Notes: generated from the letters alone by a model not told the origin. 64,000 bases of DNA from an uncultured Eubacteriales bacterium (GCA_900545805.1 URAL01000004.1:10043-74042), one strand, 5' to 3'; shown: positions 16,946 to 25,234, counted from the first letter of the stretch. Numbers and translations: made by a program.

Positions 16946-17761
16946 ATGGCTTGCGTATCTGTTATAACCGGCGGCACAGGCGGAATGGGCATCGAAATAG
17001 CCAAACGCCTTGCCAAAAATACTAAAATACTGCTTTGCGGCAGACGTGAGAGCAAGCTGGCTGAGGCAAAAGCAGCTCTGAAGGACTGCGAAAACGTAGA
17101 GTATGCCGTAATGGACGTTGTTAACAGGGACGACATTAAGGCAGCAGTTGAAAAAGCCCGCGAAATGGGCGAGGTCAAAAACGTCATTCATGCTGCCGGA
17201 GTAAATGAATTTACAAATGGCAAGCCGAATGACCCCGGCTTTATTCTTGAAAACAATATCAAAGGTGCTCAGTACATTGCCGAAGCATTTCTGCCTATTA
17301 TCTGCGAAGGCGGAAGCTACCTTAACATTGCTTCAATGTCAAGCTACTATAACCCCCTCCCCGATTATATCGATGCATTTGTTGAAGCTATGGGCGGAAA
17401 TTTTGAGCCGGTTAAGGAAAAGGTCGGCAGTAAGAGCGATAAAGCCTATGCAGTGTCAAAGATGTTTGTCCGATGGTATACGCTTAGCAGCATTCAACGC
17501 GCTGCAGCTCGAGGCGCTCGTATCAACAGTATAAGCCCCGGTCTCATTTGGACTCCGATGGCCAAAGAATTTGAGGATGTTATCCCCGGTTCAATGACCG
17601 CTTACGCCACCACTCTACCGGTTCCGCGTATGGGCGAGGCTTCCGAGATAGCTGATTTAGTCGAACAGCTTTGTGATAACGGATATATCAACGGCTGCGA
17701 CATCCTTATCGATGGCGGCAATATCGGAAACCTGACCTTTGAACAGTTTGATGAATTTTAA
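16946..17761 (+). CDS. SDR-family dehydrogenase 2 (3-alpha-HSD/carbonyl-reductase-like)
   Basis: 271-aa SDR with cofactor motif GGTGGMG (9-15), HAAG (82-85), catalytic Ser132/133, Tyr168 and Lys172 (YAVSK), then SPGLIWTPM. Between the catalytic Ser and Tyr it has about 30 extra residues (135-165), a layout I recall from 3-alpha-hydroxysteroid dehydrogenase/carbonyl reductase of Comamonas. This hints at a bulky ring substrate but does not prove it. ATG follows the BaiE-like stop by 3 bases with AGAGG upstream, so it is in the same operon. Paralogue of the next gene. Confidence 0.8.
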   Translation: MACVSVITGGTGGMGIEIAKRLAKNTKILLCGRRESKLAEAKAALKDCENVEYAVMDVVNRDDIKAAVEKAREMGEVKNVIHAAGVNEFTNGKPNDPGFILENNIKGAQYIAEAFLPIICEGGSYLNIASMSSYYNPLPDYIDAFVEAMGGNFEPVKEKVGSKSDKAYAVSKMFVRWYTLSSIQRAAARGARINSISPGLIWTPMAKEFEDVIPGSMTAYATTLPVPRMGEASEIADLVEQLCDNGYINGCDILIDGGNIGNLTFEQFDEF

Positions 17762-17804
17762 ACTGAATGCATTCTACTAAAAACTACAGGAAGGAAATAA
17801 AGTG

Positions 17805-18626
17805 ATGGCAAAAGTATCCGTTATAACCGGCGGCGCCGGCGGAATAGGTATCGAAACAGTTAAGCTTTTAGCCAAGGAAGCGTCAGTCTTGGTAGTAGAC
17901 TTCCAAGAGGAGCGCATCGCGATTGCTAAGGAAGAGCTTAAGCACTTAGACAATGTCGAGTACATTTGCGCAGACGTATCTAAAATTGAGGACGCTGAAA
18001 AAGTTGGAGCAAAGGCACGTGAGATGGGAGAAGTTCTGCATGTCATTCATGCAGCTGCCATCAATGAAGCCTTTATCGACTACCGTCCGAGCGCAACTGA
18101 GATCATCACCAATAATGTGGGTGGGGCAATTAATATGGGCAGAGTGTTTTTCCCGCTCGTCGGCGAAGGCAGCTGCTATCTGAATGTTGCTTCAATGTCC
18201 AGCTATTATGCCGATTATACTCTGCTGGTTGATCAGTATAAAGCGGCACTAAACGATGATTTCCAGCCGCTTATCGATGCGTGCGGCGGCGAGATAAACG
18301 GCACCGAGGCGTACAGTGTTTCCAAGCGCTTTACCCGCTGGTATACCATGGCCAATATTGACCGCATGAGTGAAAAAGGTGCGCGTATAGTCAGCATCAG
18401 TCCGGGCCTGATCTGGACTCCGATGCCCCAAGCTGTTGAAAAGCTCATGCCTGGTGTCATAACCGGCTTTGCCTGCACCTGCCCGGTCGAAGGGCGCATG
18501 GGAAAACCTGAAGAGGCTGCGGAGCTCATAGACTTTATGCTCCACGCCAAGTACATAAACGGTGAGGACGTCCTTATTGACGGTGGTATGCTCAACCACT
18601 GCAATATCGAGCAGCTCGACGACTGA
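17805..18626 (+). CDS. SDR-family dehydrogenase 3 (3-alpha-HSD/carbonyl-reductase-like)
   Basis: 273-aa paralogue of SDR 2 with the same landmarks: GGAGGIG (9-15), a NVASMSSYY catalytic Ser segment, an insertion (about 135-167), Tyr170 and Lys174 (YSVSK), and SPGLIWTPMPQ. HAAA replaces HAAG at 82-85. The second acidic residue of the NAD-preferring loop (VDFQEE, 31-36) suggests NAD(H) over NADP(H), whereas SDR 2 has CGRRES, suggesting NADP(H); this is inference. ATG 17805 is preferred, although GTG 17802 is in frame with equally good spacing. Two SDRs with different cofactor preference could epimerise an alcohol through its ketone. Confidence 0.8.
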   Translation: MAKVSVITGGAGGIGIETVKLLAKEASVLVVDFQEERIAIAKEELKHLDNVEYICADVSKIEDAEKVGAKAREMGEVLHVIHAAAINEAFIDYRPSATEIITNNVGGAINMGRVFFPLVGEGSCYLNVASMSSYYADYTLLVDQYKAALNDDFQPLIDACGGEINGTEAYSVSKRFTRWYTMANIDRMSEKGARIVSISPGLIWTPMPQAVEKLMPGVITGFACTCPVEGRMGKPEEAAELIDFMLHAKYINGEDVLIDGGMLNHCNIEQLDD

Positions 18627-18709
18627 TGCACAGCAGAGTTAAATTGACTGCCTGCACCGACAACTATTAAAAAACCGGGCGCTGCCCCATAATTTATTAA
18701 ATTTACATT

Positions 18710-18940
18710 TAGGAGGAAACAAAAATGGCATTTTCCGTAAACGACAAAGTTAAGAAGCTCGTCAGCGATCCCCGCGCAAAGGCAGTGCTTGTTAAGCACC
18801 ATCCTGCGCTGGTTGCCGACCCCACTTTCCCGATGACCTATGGCATGTCCTTTAAGTCTCTCGCAGCCTTCCCCCAGGTAGGCATGGGACAGGAAATGCT
18901 CGATGCGATCGAGGCAGATCTCCAGGCCATCGGTGACTGA
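18710..18940 (+). repeat. Tandem gene duplication, copy 1
   Basis: 231 bases including the ribosome site and the 71-codon gene are repeated at 18992-19222 with only four substitutions, one of which changes the stop from TGA to TAA. The unit repeats every 282 bases. The flanking spacers are not similar. Confidence 0.95.
18725..18940 (+). CDS. 71-aa helical protein, copy 1
   Basis: Small acidic-basic protein with no Cys, no signal peptide and no membrane segment; it looks like three or four short helices (NDKVKKLVSDPRAKAVLVKH, then HPALVADPTFPMTYG, then SLAAFP, then QEMLDAIEADLQAIG). No enzyme motif. It resembles, from memory, a helical tail of the type AKAVLxKHxPxL...GMS seen at the C-termini of some clostridial hydrolases, and is DUF1858-like in size; both comparisons are weak. 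Strong ribosome site AGGAGG at 7-8 bases. The protein is identical to that of the next gene. A stoichiometric partner or carrier for the neighbouring enzymes is possible but unproven. Confidence 0.75.
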   Translation: MAFSVNDKVKKLVSDPRAKAVLVKHHPALVADPTFPMTYGMSFKSLAAFPQVGMGQEMLDAIEADLQAIGD

Positions 18941-18991
18941 TTAGTTTGTTATAAAACTGTTCTGCAACATAAGTTTTTACTAAAAAATCTA

Positions 18992-19222
18992 TAGGAGGAA
19001 ACAAAAATGGCATTTTCCGTAAACGACAAAGTTAAGAAGCTCGTCAGCGATCCCCGCGCAAAGGCAGTGCTTGTTAAGCACCATCCTGCGCTGGTTGCCG
19101 ACCCCACTTTCCCGATGACCTATGGCATGTCCTTTAAGTCTCTCGCAGCCTTCCCTCAGGTAGGCATGGGACAGGAAATGCTCGATGCGATCGAGGCAGA
19201 TCTCCAGGCTATCGGCGACTAA
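18992..19222 (+). repeat. Tandem gene duplication, copy 2
   Basis: Second copy of the 231-base unit described at 18710. All four differences are silent at the protein level or in the stop codon, so the amino-acid sequence has been preserved or the duplication is very recent. Confidence 0.95.
19007..19222 (+). CDS. 71-aa helical protein, copy 2
   Basis: Encodes exactly the same 71 residues as the gene at 18725, with the same AGGAGGAAAC ribosome site, and ends in TAA instead of TGA. The spacer between the copies is 66 bases and contains no terminator, so both should be on the same message. Duplication of an entire expression unit suggests selection for dosage, which is inference. Confidence 0.75.
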   Translation: MAFSVNDKVKKLVSDPRAKAVLVKHHPALVADPTFPMTYGMSFKSLAAFPQVGMGQEMLDAIEADLQAIGD

Positions 19223-19318
19223 TACAAGCAAGCGGTGCGTGCCGTAACACGAATTAAAGCGGGTTCGGCACGCCCGTTTTCTATCAGAATTGAGAAAACT
19301 TTAACTAAGGAGACCGAC

Positions 19319-19867
19319 ATGGCAACTTTTAATATACCCTTTAACGAAGAGTTCAGAGGCTGGGTCATCGAGGTCATCAAAAATGTGAGACGTCAGCAGT
19401 ATACTCCTGAACTTCTTTGTGAACACCAGAAGATACTCGAATGTATGTACTTCTACTGGTGGAGCATGGATATGAAAAAAGAGGAGTACGCAACAGAACT
19501 CTTCGCAGATGATTTTCAGTATTGGAATGGCAATCCCGGAACTACGGACAAGAGGGAACAGGCTCTTGTTTCAAAGTGGTGTAATCGTGTCATGCAGACA
19601 ATGCACATGGGGCATCAGCCCATGATATGGTTTATTGACAGTGATCATGCACGTGGAGTTTTTCAATATGAAGACCATATGTGCTACTTTGATGATGCCG
19701 AGACCTGCGAGGGCTGGGCAGTCTATTGTGAGGACTTTGTTAAGGAAAACGGTGTATGGCGTATTAGCCGTCACCGTATGGCTTATCGCCAAATGGACGG
19801 TTTTTATCGCGATCCTATCCCACCTGAGTCATGGGTGCCCGAGGATTGGGAAGAACCTACATATTAA
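19319..19867 (+). CDS. BaiE-like (SnoaL/NTF2 fold) dehydratase 2
   Basis: 182-aa protein of the same fold as the gene at 16427 but only distantly similar. The landmarks line up: Tyr46 and Asp51 (YFYWWSMD, equivalent to BaiE KYFRCLD), His96 in TMHMGH (BaiE SMHMGH, the catalytic His) and Asp119 in YEDH (BaiE YLED). The C-terminus is Pro/Trp-rich (PPESWVPEDWEEP), unlike BaiE. ATG 19319 is chosen because AAGGAG lies 6 bases upstream; the open frame extends to 19235 without a ribosome site. A second dehydratase or a double-bond isomerase acting in the same pathway is the best guess. Confidence 0.7.
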   Translation: MATFNIPFNEEFRGWVIEVIKNVRRQQYTPELLCEHQKILECMYFYWWSMDMKKEEYATELFADDFQYWNGNPGTTDKREQALVSKWCNRVMQTMHMGHQPMIWFIDSDHARGVFQYEDHMCYFDDAETCEGWAVYCEDFVKENGVWRISRHRMAYRQMDGFYRDPIPPESWVPEDWEEPTY

Positions 19868-19885
19868 ATAGGAGATTAGAGAATT

Positions 19886-21154
19886 ATGAAGAAAAGTAAA
19901 CATCCGGCATGGCGGATGCTTTTAGCTGCATGTCTGCTTATTGCCGGCGGCCAAGGCATTTTATCCAATACGCAGGGTATCTTTATAGCTTCTGTTTGCG
20001 CTGAGCAGGGCTTTGGCACCGGTGCATTCAGCGGATATGTTTCGGTCAGCTCCGCGGCTATGATGGTGGCTATGGTTTTTGCGGGCAAAATAGTTAAAAA
20101 GCTCCCCTTCCGACCGCTCCTTATTGTGTGCTCGGTAGTTGCCTGTGCACTGTTTATGAGCTATGCTCTGTACTCGGCACTCTGGTGCTGGTATGTTGTC
20201 GGCATCATTTATGCTTTTGCAATGGCAATTCCGTTTTATATGGCAGGTCCGATGCTCATAACTAATTGGTTTGTAAAAAAGCAGGGACTGGCAATGGGCA
20301 TAATGATGTCAATGACGGGTATCTTTGGCGCTATATTCAGCATTGTCGGCGGCATTGTGATTAAATCGGCGGGATATCATGTCGCGTATGTAGTACTTGG
20401 AGCATCTGCACTGGTTCTTGAACTTATTGGCTCGTTTATCGCTGTAGCTCATCCTTCGATGAAGGGCCTGAAGGCATATGGTGCAGAGGAAACAGAAGAC
20501 GAAGCTGCGTCAGAAATTACAGATCCCGCAGCTGAATCCGGCGTTCCTGCGGGTACAGCACTCAAGTCCCCTGCATTCATTTTGTGCTACATATCCATGT
20601 TCTTCCTCATTTTCCTGGCATGCTTTGCACAGATGCTGCCCACATTCGGAGTCAGCCTCGGTTATGACATCACTTTCAGCTCCTCCTTGGCCAGCTTCTA
20701 CATGATAGGTACTCTGATCGGCTCGTTTGCGTTTGGCGCATTCAACGATAAGATCGGCGCAGAAAAAACCACCATTCTCGCGCTGGTTCTGCTTGCATTC
20801 TCTGCTGTTGGCGCAGTTTTGACCGGTAAAATTTTGATCGGACTGATTGCCTGCATTATCATAATGGGATTTGCCGGATCTTCCGGCGGTACGCAGCCCG
20901 CGGTCTTACCCAGCAAACTGTTTGGTAAGAAGGATTATGCGTCAATTTATGGCGTTGTACAGACTTCCGCTGCACTGTCGGCAATGGTAGCAATGCCGAT
21001 TTACGGGTTGATTTATGATATAACAAAGAGCTTGTCTCTCGGCTTATTCGGAGCAGCTGCATTCTGTATTGTTGGTGTGTTCTGCATAATAGGCGCATTC
21101 AAAAATGCCTCTAAACTCCCGTGGGAACCCGCCTCTGAAAAAATATCTAAGTAA
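19886..21154 (+). CDS. MFS transporter (OFA/monocarboxylate-type)
   Basis: 422-aa major facilitator with about 12 membrane segments in two halves separated by an acidic cytoplasmic loop (EETEDEAASEITDPAAE, near residues 195-215). GPMLITNWFVKKQGLAMGI resembles the oxalate:formate/monocarboxylate (OFA) branch. AGGAG-type site just upstream. It is the last gene of the plus-strand operon and is followed by a strong terminator. By position it imports the pathway's substrate or exports its product, as BaiG does for bile acids; the substrate is unknown. Confidence 0.85.
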   Translation: MKKSKHPAWRMLLAACLLIAGGQGILSNTQGIFIASVCAEQGFGTGAFSGYVSVSSAAMMVAMVFAGKIVKKLPFRPLLIVCSVVACALFMSYALYSALWCWYVVGIIYAFAMAIPFYMAGPMLITNWFVKKQGLAMGIMMSMTGIFGAIFSIVGGIVIKSAGYHVAYVVLGASALVLELIGSFIAVAHPSMKGLKAYGAEETEDEAASEITDPAAESGVPAGTALKSPAFILCYISMFFLIFLACFAQMLPTFGVSLGYDITFSSSLASFYMIGTLIGSFAFGAFNDKIGAEKTTILALVLLAFSAVGAVLTGKILIGLIACIIIMGFAGSSGGTQPAVLPSKLFGKKDYASIYGVVQTSAALSAMVAMPIYGLIYDITKSLSLGLFGAAAFCIVGVFCIIGAFKNASKLPWEPASEKISK

Positions 21155-21240
21155 TTATAAATCGTTTATATTACGAGCGGATGCGTGATATCAAATGTAT
21201 TTGAATCTTGTATCTACAGTCGTATGCTTCCCCCCCCCAC

Positions 21241-21308
21241 TCTCGCATAAAAATGCGAGAAAAAAACCGCATCGGCCGTCCCGAAAGGGGCGACTGATGT
21301 GGTTTTTT
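21241..21308 (+). terminator. Double hairpin terminator after the MFS gene
   Basis: A small stem (TCTCGCAT / ATGCGAGA, 21241-21260) is followed by a larger one in which AAAAAACCGCATC (21261-21273) pairs with GATGTGGTTTTTT (21296-21308) around a GC-rich inner stem. A run of C residues (about 21231-21239) precedes it. No gene is seen in 21155-21397. Confidence 0.85.
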
Positions 21309-21397
21309 GCTTTTTTTCAAAAGTCACTTTATTTTTTCATCGCAGGGTGTAATATAGATGTGAACGAATTAGCGTAAGCTAACTTTAAGGAGACAGC

Positions 21398-22070
21398 ATT
21401 ACTGAAAAGACATTTAAAATAAGCGGGATGCACTGCGCGGCCTGCTCCTCGAGCCTTAAAAAATTCATGAGCCGGCAGGAGGGAGTGCAGAGCGTTTCCG
21501 TAAATCTAACGACGGAAAAAATGGACGTCGTCTATGACGATAGGCTCGACGCCGACAAGATATGCGAGCTCGTCTCGCGCCTGAGCTTCGGCGCGCAGGA
21601 GTATATCTCTGCCGATGCGCTCGCGGCGCAGCGGCGCAAAAGGGAGGACGCGCAGAAGCTCGCGGAGCTCAACGGCGTTAAAAAGCGCGTCATACTGTGC
21701 GTGATTTTTGCCCTGCCGATTTTATATGTGTCCATGGGACACATGGCAGGACTTCCGCTGCCGAGCTTCATGTCGCCGCATCACGCGCCGCTCACCTTTG
21801 CGCTCGTGCAGCTGGCCTTGACTCTGCCCATCGTCATCGGCGGGCTCAGCTTCTACATAAACGGCTTCGGTAGCCTTGTGAAGGGCCACCCCAACATGGA
21901 CACGCTCGTTGCCGTCGGTACGGTTTCGGCACTCCTGTACGGCATCTACGCCGCGGTCAAGATTGCGCTCGGCGACATGAGCTACGCGGAAAACCTGTTT
22001 TTCGAAAGCGCGGCGGTAGTAATAACGCTCGTCATGCTCGGAAAATACCTCGAGGCGCGCAGCAGCCGCA
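21398..22070 (+). pseudogene. copA: Copper-type P-ATPase CopA, N-terminal fragment
   Basis: About 224 codons of a copper-transporting P1B-ATPase: heavy-metal-binding domain with ISGMHCAACSSSLKKF (CxxC), then membrane segments including LPLPSFMSPHHAPLTF and HPNMDTLVAVGTVSALLYG, ending at MLGKYLEARSSR where homology stops. The CPC motif, phosphorylation site DKTG and ATP domain are all absent. The family is normally 700-850 aa, so the gene is broken at about 22059-22070. Start is odd: the reading frame with the full first strand begins at ATT 21398, 5 bases after AAGGAG; the first ATG (21428) falls inside the metal-binding motif. Confidence 0.8.
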
Positions 22071-23039
22071 TACCAATTTACCCGCAAAGTCCGTCTTGCC
22101 TGTATAGATACCCTTGCGCTCTTGGTGCTGCACCTTGCTTTCAAGTACGCTCTGCGCTTTCTCAAAGGTTTCCATATCAATAATGGCAGGTACTTTGTCC
22201 GTTTCAAATATCACGGCATTTCCTGTTTCTCTTGTAGGGTGCTTCTCAAAAATTGCGCCATTGGTGAACTTGTTCCGCACCCCTCGCCCCGTATAGGTTT
22301 CATTCCGCAGCATGATTAAAAGGCTTCTGCCGCTGAACGGCTTACCCTGTCTTGTGAATATGCCGTGTTCGGTCAAATACTCGCCGATGCGCTGAACGCC
22401 CATATTCTTGTTCGCATACAGGTCAAATATCAGCCGCACGATCTCCGCTTCGTCCTCCAGCACTTCCAGCCTGTTTTCGGGCTTTGGATAGTATTTGTAG
22501 CCGTAAATGCCGTTGTGAGAGTGAATGTTGCCCCGCTTGATGCCCTCTTTAATTTCAAACCTCACTCTCTCGCTTTTTTCTCTGCTTTCGCCCTCTGCGA
22601 TTGCCAAGTAGATGTTTACAATGATATTTTCGCCATTGTTTTCCGTTGACACGCCAGACGAAACAAAGTCTACAAACACACCGTTTTTCTTTAAGGTCTT
22701 TAGCAGCATATCAGCACTGACATTTCGTGCAAAGCGGCTTGCGTTTTTTACCAATATGCGGTTAAACTTCGGCTTGTCAATAATCCTATACAAATCACCG
22801 TCAATATGGCGTTTGTCAATGCCAGCGTCCAATATCATTTTATTAAAGCCGGGGCGAGATAGCTTTGTGCCGCTTGTTCCTCTGTCACGGTAAATCTCTA
22901 CAAGCTCGTAACCTGCCCTTTCCCCAAACTCCCGCTCAAAAAAGCGTATCAGGTTGTTATAAGAGTCTAATTGCTCGTCCTCTTTTGTGCTGACCCGACA
23001 ATAGGCGCACACCTTTACACGCTCAACCGCCTGTTCCAT
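22059..23039 (-). pseudogene. Large serine recombinase, C-terminally truncated
   Basis: Resolvase/invertase N-terminal domain (VKVCAYCRVSTKEDEQLDSY, catalytic Ser near residue 17), then the Recombinase domain (GYKYYPKPENRLEVLEDEA) and the start of the zinc ribbon (GKLVCGCC). The sequence then runs into antisense copA. Intact TnpX-like members are 500 aa or more; here about 325 are left, lacking the second half of the zinc ribbon and the coiled coil. The start is well formed (ATG with GGAGG upstream). It once catalysed integration or excision of a mobile element; now probably inactive. Confidence 0.85.
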
Positions 23040-23064
23040 TGTCTACCTCCATGTTAGAAAAGAT

Positions 23065-23094
23065 AAGCCGCTCTCATACGTTCGAGAGCGGCTT
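23065..23094 (-). terminator. Terminator between cargo remnant and recombinase
   Basis: Perfect 11-bp stem AAGCCGCTCTC (23065-23075) with GAGAGCGGCTT (23084-23094); on the minus strand it is followed by ATCTTTT, downstream of the gene ending at 23109. Confidence 0.8.
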
Positions 23095-23108
23095 GTCTGC
23101 TGATTGCT

Positions 23109-23672
23109 TTATCCGACCGATGCGCTGGCTAATGCTTCGCTTTGCTTTTGAGCGTCATAAAGTCCACTAACTATGTCAGCGGTCTTTGTATAGCCGTTGT
23201 CTGCAATCACTTCGCCATCGAAAACAGCATACGCAACCGTACTTGTGTCGGCAAAGTAGATAAGTGTAAATTCACTTCTAATTTGAGCACCGAAAGAGTT
23301 TTGAGCGTCTACATAGGACTGAACAGCTACATAATACTGATTTCGTCCAAAACTCCACCCATTCGTGATACTCGGGAAGTCGGCGCTTTTAGGTGCTTTT
23401 AATAGCTGCTTTACATTCTCCTGCGTCCAATACTGATAATCCGACTTATCCGAAATTGACATAGGCAAGTACCATTCTTCGTAGAAGGACATATCATAAG
23501 TAACTTGCAGATAACCAAAAGTATCTCCGTCAATCTGTTCTGCGCGGAAATCGTCAATGCCGTCGGCGGGGCAGCGGTAGCGCAAGGCAACATCAGTATT
23601 TGCGACTGTAACGCAGTTCTCGCCCTTTTCGATACCAAACTCCGCTAAAATCGCGTCACCGTCAGTAAAGGG
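23109..23672 (-). pseudogene. N-terminally truncated hypothetical protein (mobile-element cargo)
   Basis: Reading frame open from 23672 (codons for PFTDGDAILAEFG) to the stop at 23109, about 187 residues. No suitable start codon and ribosome site at its 5' end, and the frame runs into the acetyltransferase fragment at about 23661-23672. Features: YRCPADGIDDFR and a Tyr/Trp-rich middle (YEEWYLPMSISDKSDYQYW), a soluble beta-rich look. No family recognised. It lies 69 bases upstream of the recombinase on the same strand and probably belonged to the same element. Confidence 0.55.
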
Positions 23673-23888
23673 TTAGAGTACGCTTATCCAATTACAGTCG
23701 GAGACAATGTATGGATTGGCGCAGTGGTTCAGGTAATGCCCGGTGTCACGATCGGAAGTAATGTTGTCATTGGCGGCGGCAGCGTTGTTGTCAAAGATAT
23801 TCCGAGCGATTCGGTAGCGGTAGGTGATCCCTGTAAAGTCATTCGAGCGATCACAGAAGAAGATAAGAAAACCTGTTGGGATAGATAA
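23670..23888 (+). pseudogene. Hexapeptide acetyltransferase (Maa/LacA type), C-terminal fragment
   Basis: 72 codons reading GLEYAYPITVGDNVWIGA, then PGVTIGSNVVIGGGSVVVKD and PSDSVAVGDPCKVIR, the last third of a maltose/galactoside O-acetyltransferase with its left-handed beta-helix repeats. The first two thirds, including the catalytic His region, are missing. Left edge abuts the truncated cargo gene. Confidence 0.8.
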
Positions 23889-23954
23889 TTCTCAGCTTGC
23901 AAACATCTGCCCCAAAACGCAAAATGCCCCGCACCATGCGCGCCAAGTAACATT

Positions 23955-23993
23955 AGCCCTGTGCTGCGTATTGAACGCGGCACAGGGCTTTTT
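23955..23993 (+). terminator. Terminator after the acetyltransferase fragment
   Basis: AGCCCTGTGC (23955-23964) pairs with GCACAGGGCT (23980-23989), followed by TTTTT. It has survived with the gene fragment upstream of it. Confidence 0.75.
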
Positions 23994-24052
23994 CCGTTTC
24001 TGGCGGTTTTGGGCGGCATATTCGATGCCCTGCATGCAGGGCACACCTTAAA

Positions 24053-24310
24053 GTGGAAATCCAGACTTTGCAGCAGGAAATCGAAGTACAGGAACGACAG
24101 ATTGAAAACTTGGAGCAGTTTATCCAGCGGGTACGCAAATACGAGGATTTGGACGAGCAAACCCCGTATGCGCTGCGGGAGCTTGTCAAGGCGATCTACG
24201 TTGAAGCCCCGGACAAGTCCGGCGGCAAGGGGCATCAGGGCATCCGCATTTCCTATGACCTTGTGGGCTTTATTCCTGTGGAAGAACTGCTGAAACAGGA
24301 AACGGCGTGA
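24053..24310 (+). pseudogene. Serine recombinase C-terminal fragment (DUF4368-like)
   Basis: 85 codons: a coiled-coil stretch (LQQEIEVQERQIENLEQFIQ) followed by LRELVKAIYVEAPDKS and IRISYDLVGFIPVEEL, which look like the C-terminal DUF4368 part of a TnpX-type recombinase. The catalytic and zinc-ribbon parts are missing. It is on the opposite strand from the truncated recombinase at 22059-23039, so the two are not simply halves of one gene. A stable hairpin (24298-24330) overlaps its stop. Confidence 0.7.
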
Positions 24311-24353
24311 CCGAAGCCACGCCGTTCCTGAGAAAATACGATATTATTTTCTT

Positions 24354-25208
24354 ATGACCTCCGTCCATTTCATCGCCGTGGCCTGCGCGGCTAACATCGC
24401 GCTGGACTATCTTTTCATGGGGGCAATGCACCTCGGCCCGGCAGGCGCCGCGCTCGGCACGACGATCGCGCAGGCGATAAGCGTAATTGTCGCGCTCATC
24501 GCCATCCGCCGCCATAAGAGCATCACGCTTTCAAAAAGCGACCTGCGCCCGCAGCGCGGCGTCATGGGTCAGATACTGTCCATCGGTGTGCCGGTTTCGC
24601 TTCAGGACGGGCTTATTCAGATCGCCTTCATTATCATAACGGTCATTGCAAACCGCCGTGGGCTCACTGATGCCGCAGCCGTCGGCATAGTCGAAAAGAT
24701 CATAAGCTTTCTGTTCCTTGTGCCCTCGTCGATGCTCTCGACGGTGTCGGCGCTCGGCGCGCAGAATCTCGGAGCGGGAAAGCCGGAGCGTGCGAAGAAA
24801 ACACTGTGGTACGCAATTGCAATAGCCGCCGGCTTCGGCGTGCTTATAAGCATCCTCATTCAATTTATAGCCGAGCCCGTCGTAGGGCTGTTCACGCCCG
24901 ATGAAAGCGTCATCACAGCAGGAGGGCAGTATCTGCGCGGCTATATCCTCGACTGCGCCTTTGCCGGAGTCCACTTCTGCTTCAGCGGTTATTTCTGCGC
25001 ATGCGGAATGTCGATAATCTCGTTTATCCACAACATAGCGGGCGTTGCGCTCGTGCGCGTTCCGGGCGCATATATCATGTCTAAGATGTTCCCGGCGACG
25101 CTGCTGCCGATGGGCCTTGCAACGGCGGCAGGCTCGCTTTTGCAGGTCATGATCTGCGTCATTGCCTACAGGCTGATAACGAAAAAAGAAAAATCCCGCG
25201 TCGTCTGA
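24354..25208 (+). pseudogene. MATE-family efflux transporter, C-terminal fragment
   Basis: 284 codons with the second part of a MATE (NorM/DinF-type) transporter: NIALDYLFMGAMHLGPAGAA and ALGTTIAQA of the first half's end, then about six or seven membrane segments including VPVSLQDGLIQIAF and VSALGAQNLGAGKPERAKKT, ending in a basic tail. Intact members are about 450 aa; the first 150 or so are missing and there is no ribosome site before the ATG at 24354. The left boundary coincides with the mobile-element debris. Confidence 0.75.
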
Positions 25209-25216
25209 CGCGGGAT
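25193..25216 (-). terminator. Terminator of rpmE
   Basis: 10-bp stem ATCCCGCGTC / GACGCGGGAT; on the minus strand it is followed by TTTTCTTTTTT. It overlaps the stop of the converging MATE fragment and can serve both directions. Confidence 0.85.
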
Positions 25217-25234
25217 TAAGTCTGTAATTTTAAA

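Noticed and set aside
8178..21154. Canonical bai (bile acid 7-alpha-dehydroxylation) operon
   Set aside because: BaiB ligase, BaiF CoA transferase and the normal gene order are missing, and there are three reductases and two BaiE-like genes. Similar enzymes but a different pathway is more likely.
22059..24310. An intact integrative element with attachment sites
   Set aside because: Both recombinase pieces are truncated, the strands disagree, and no flanking direct repeat could be found at the edges.
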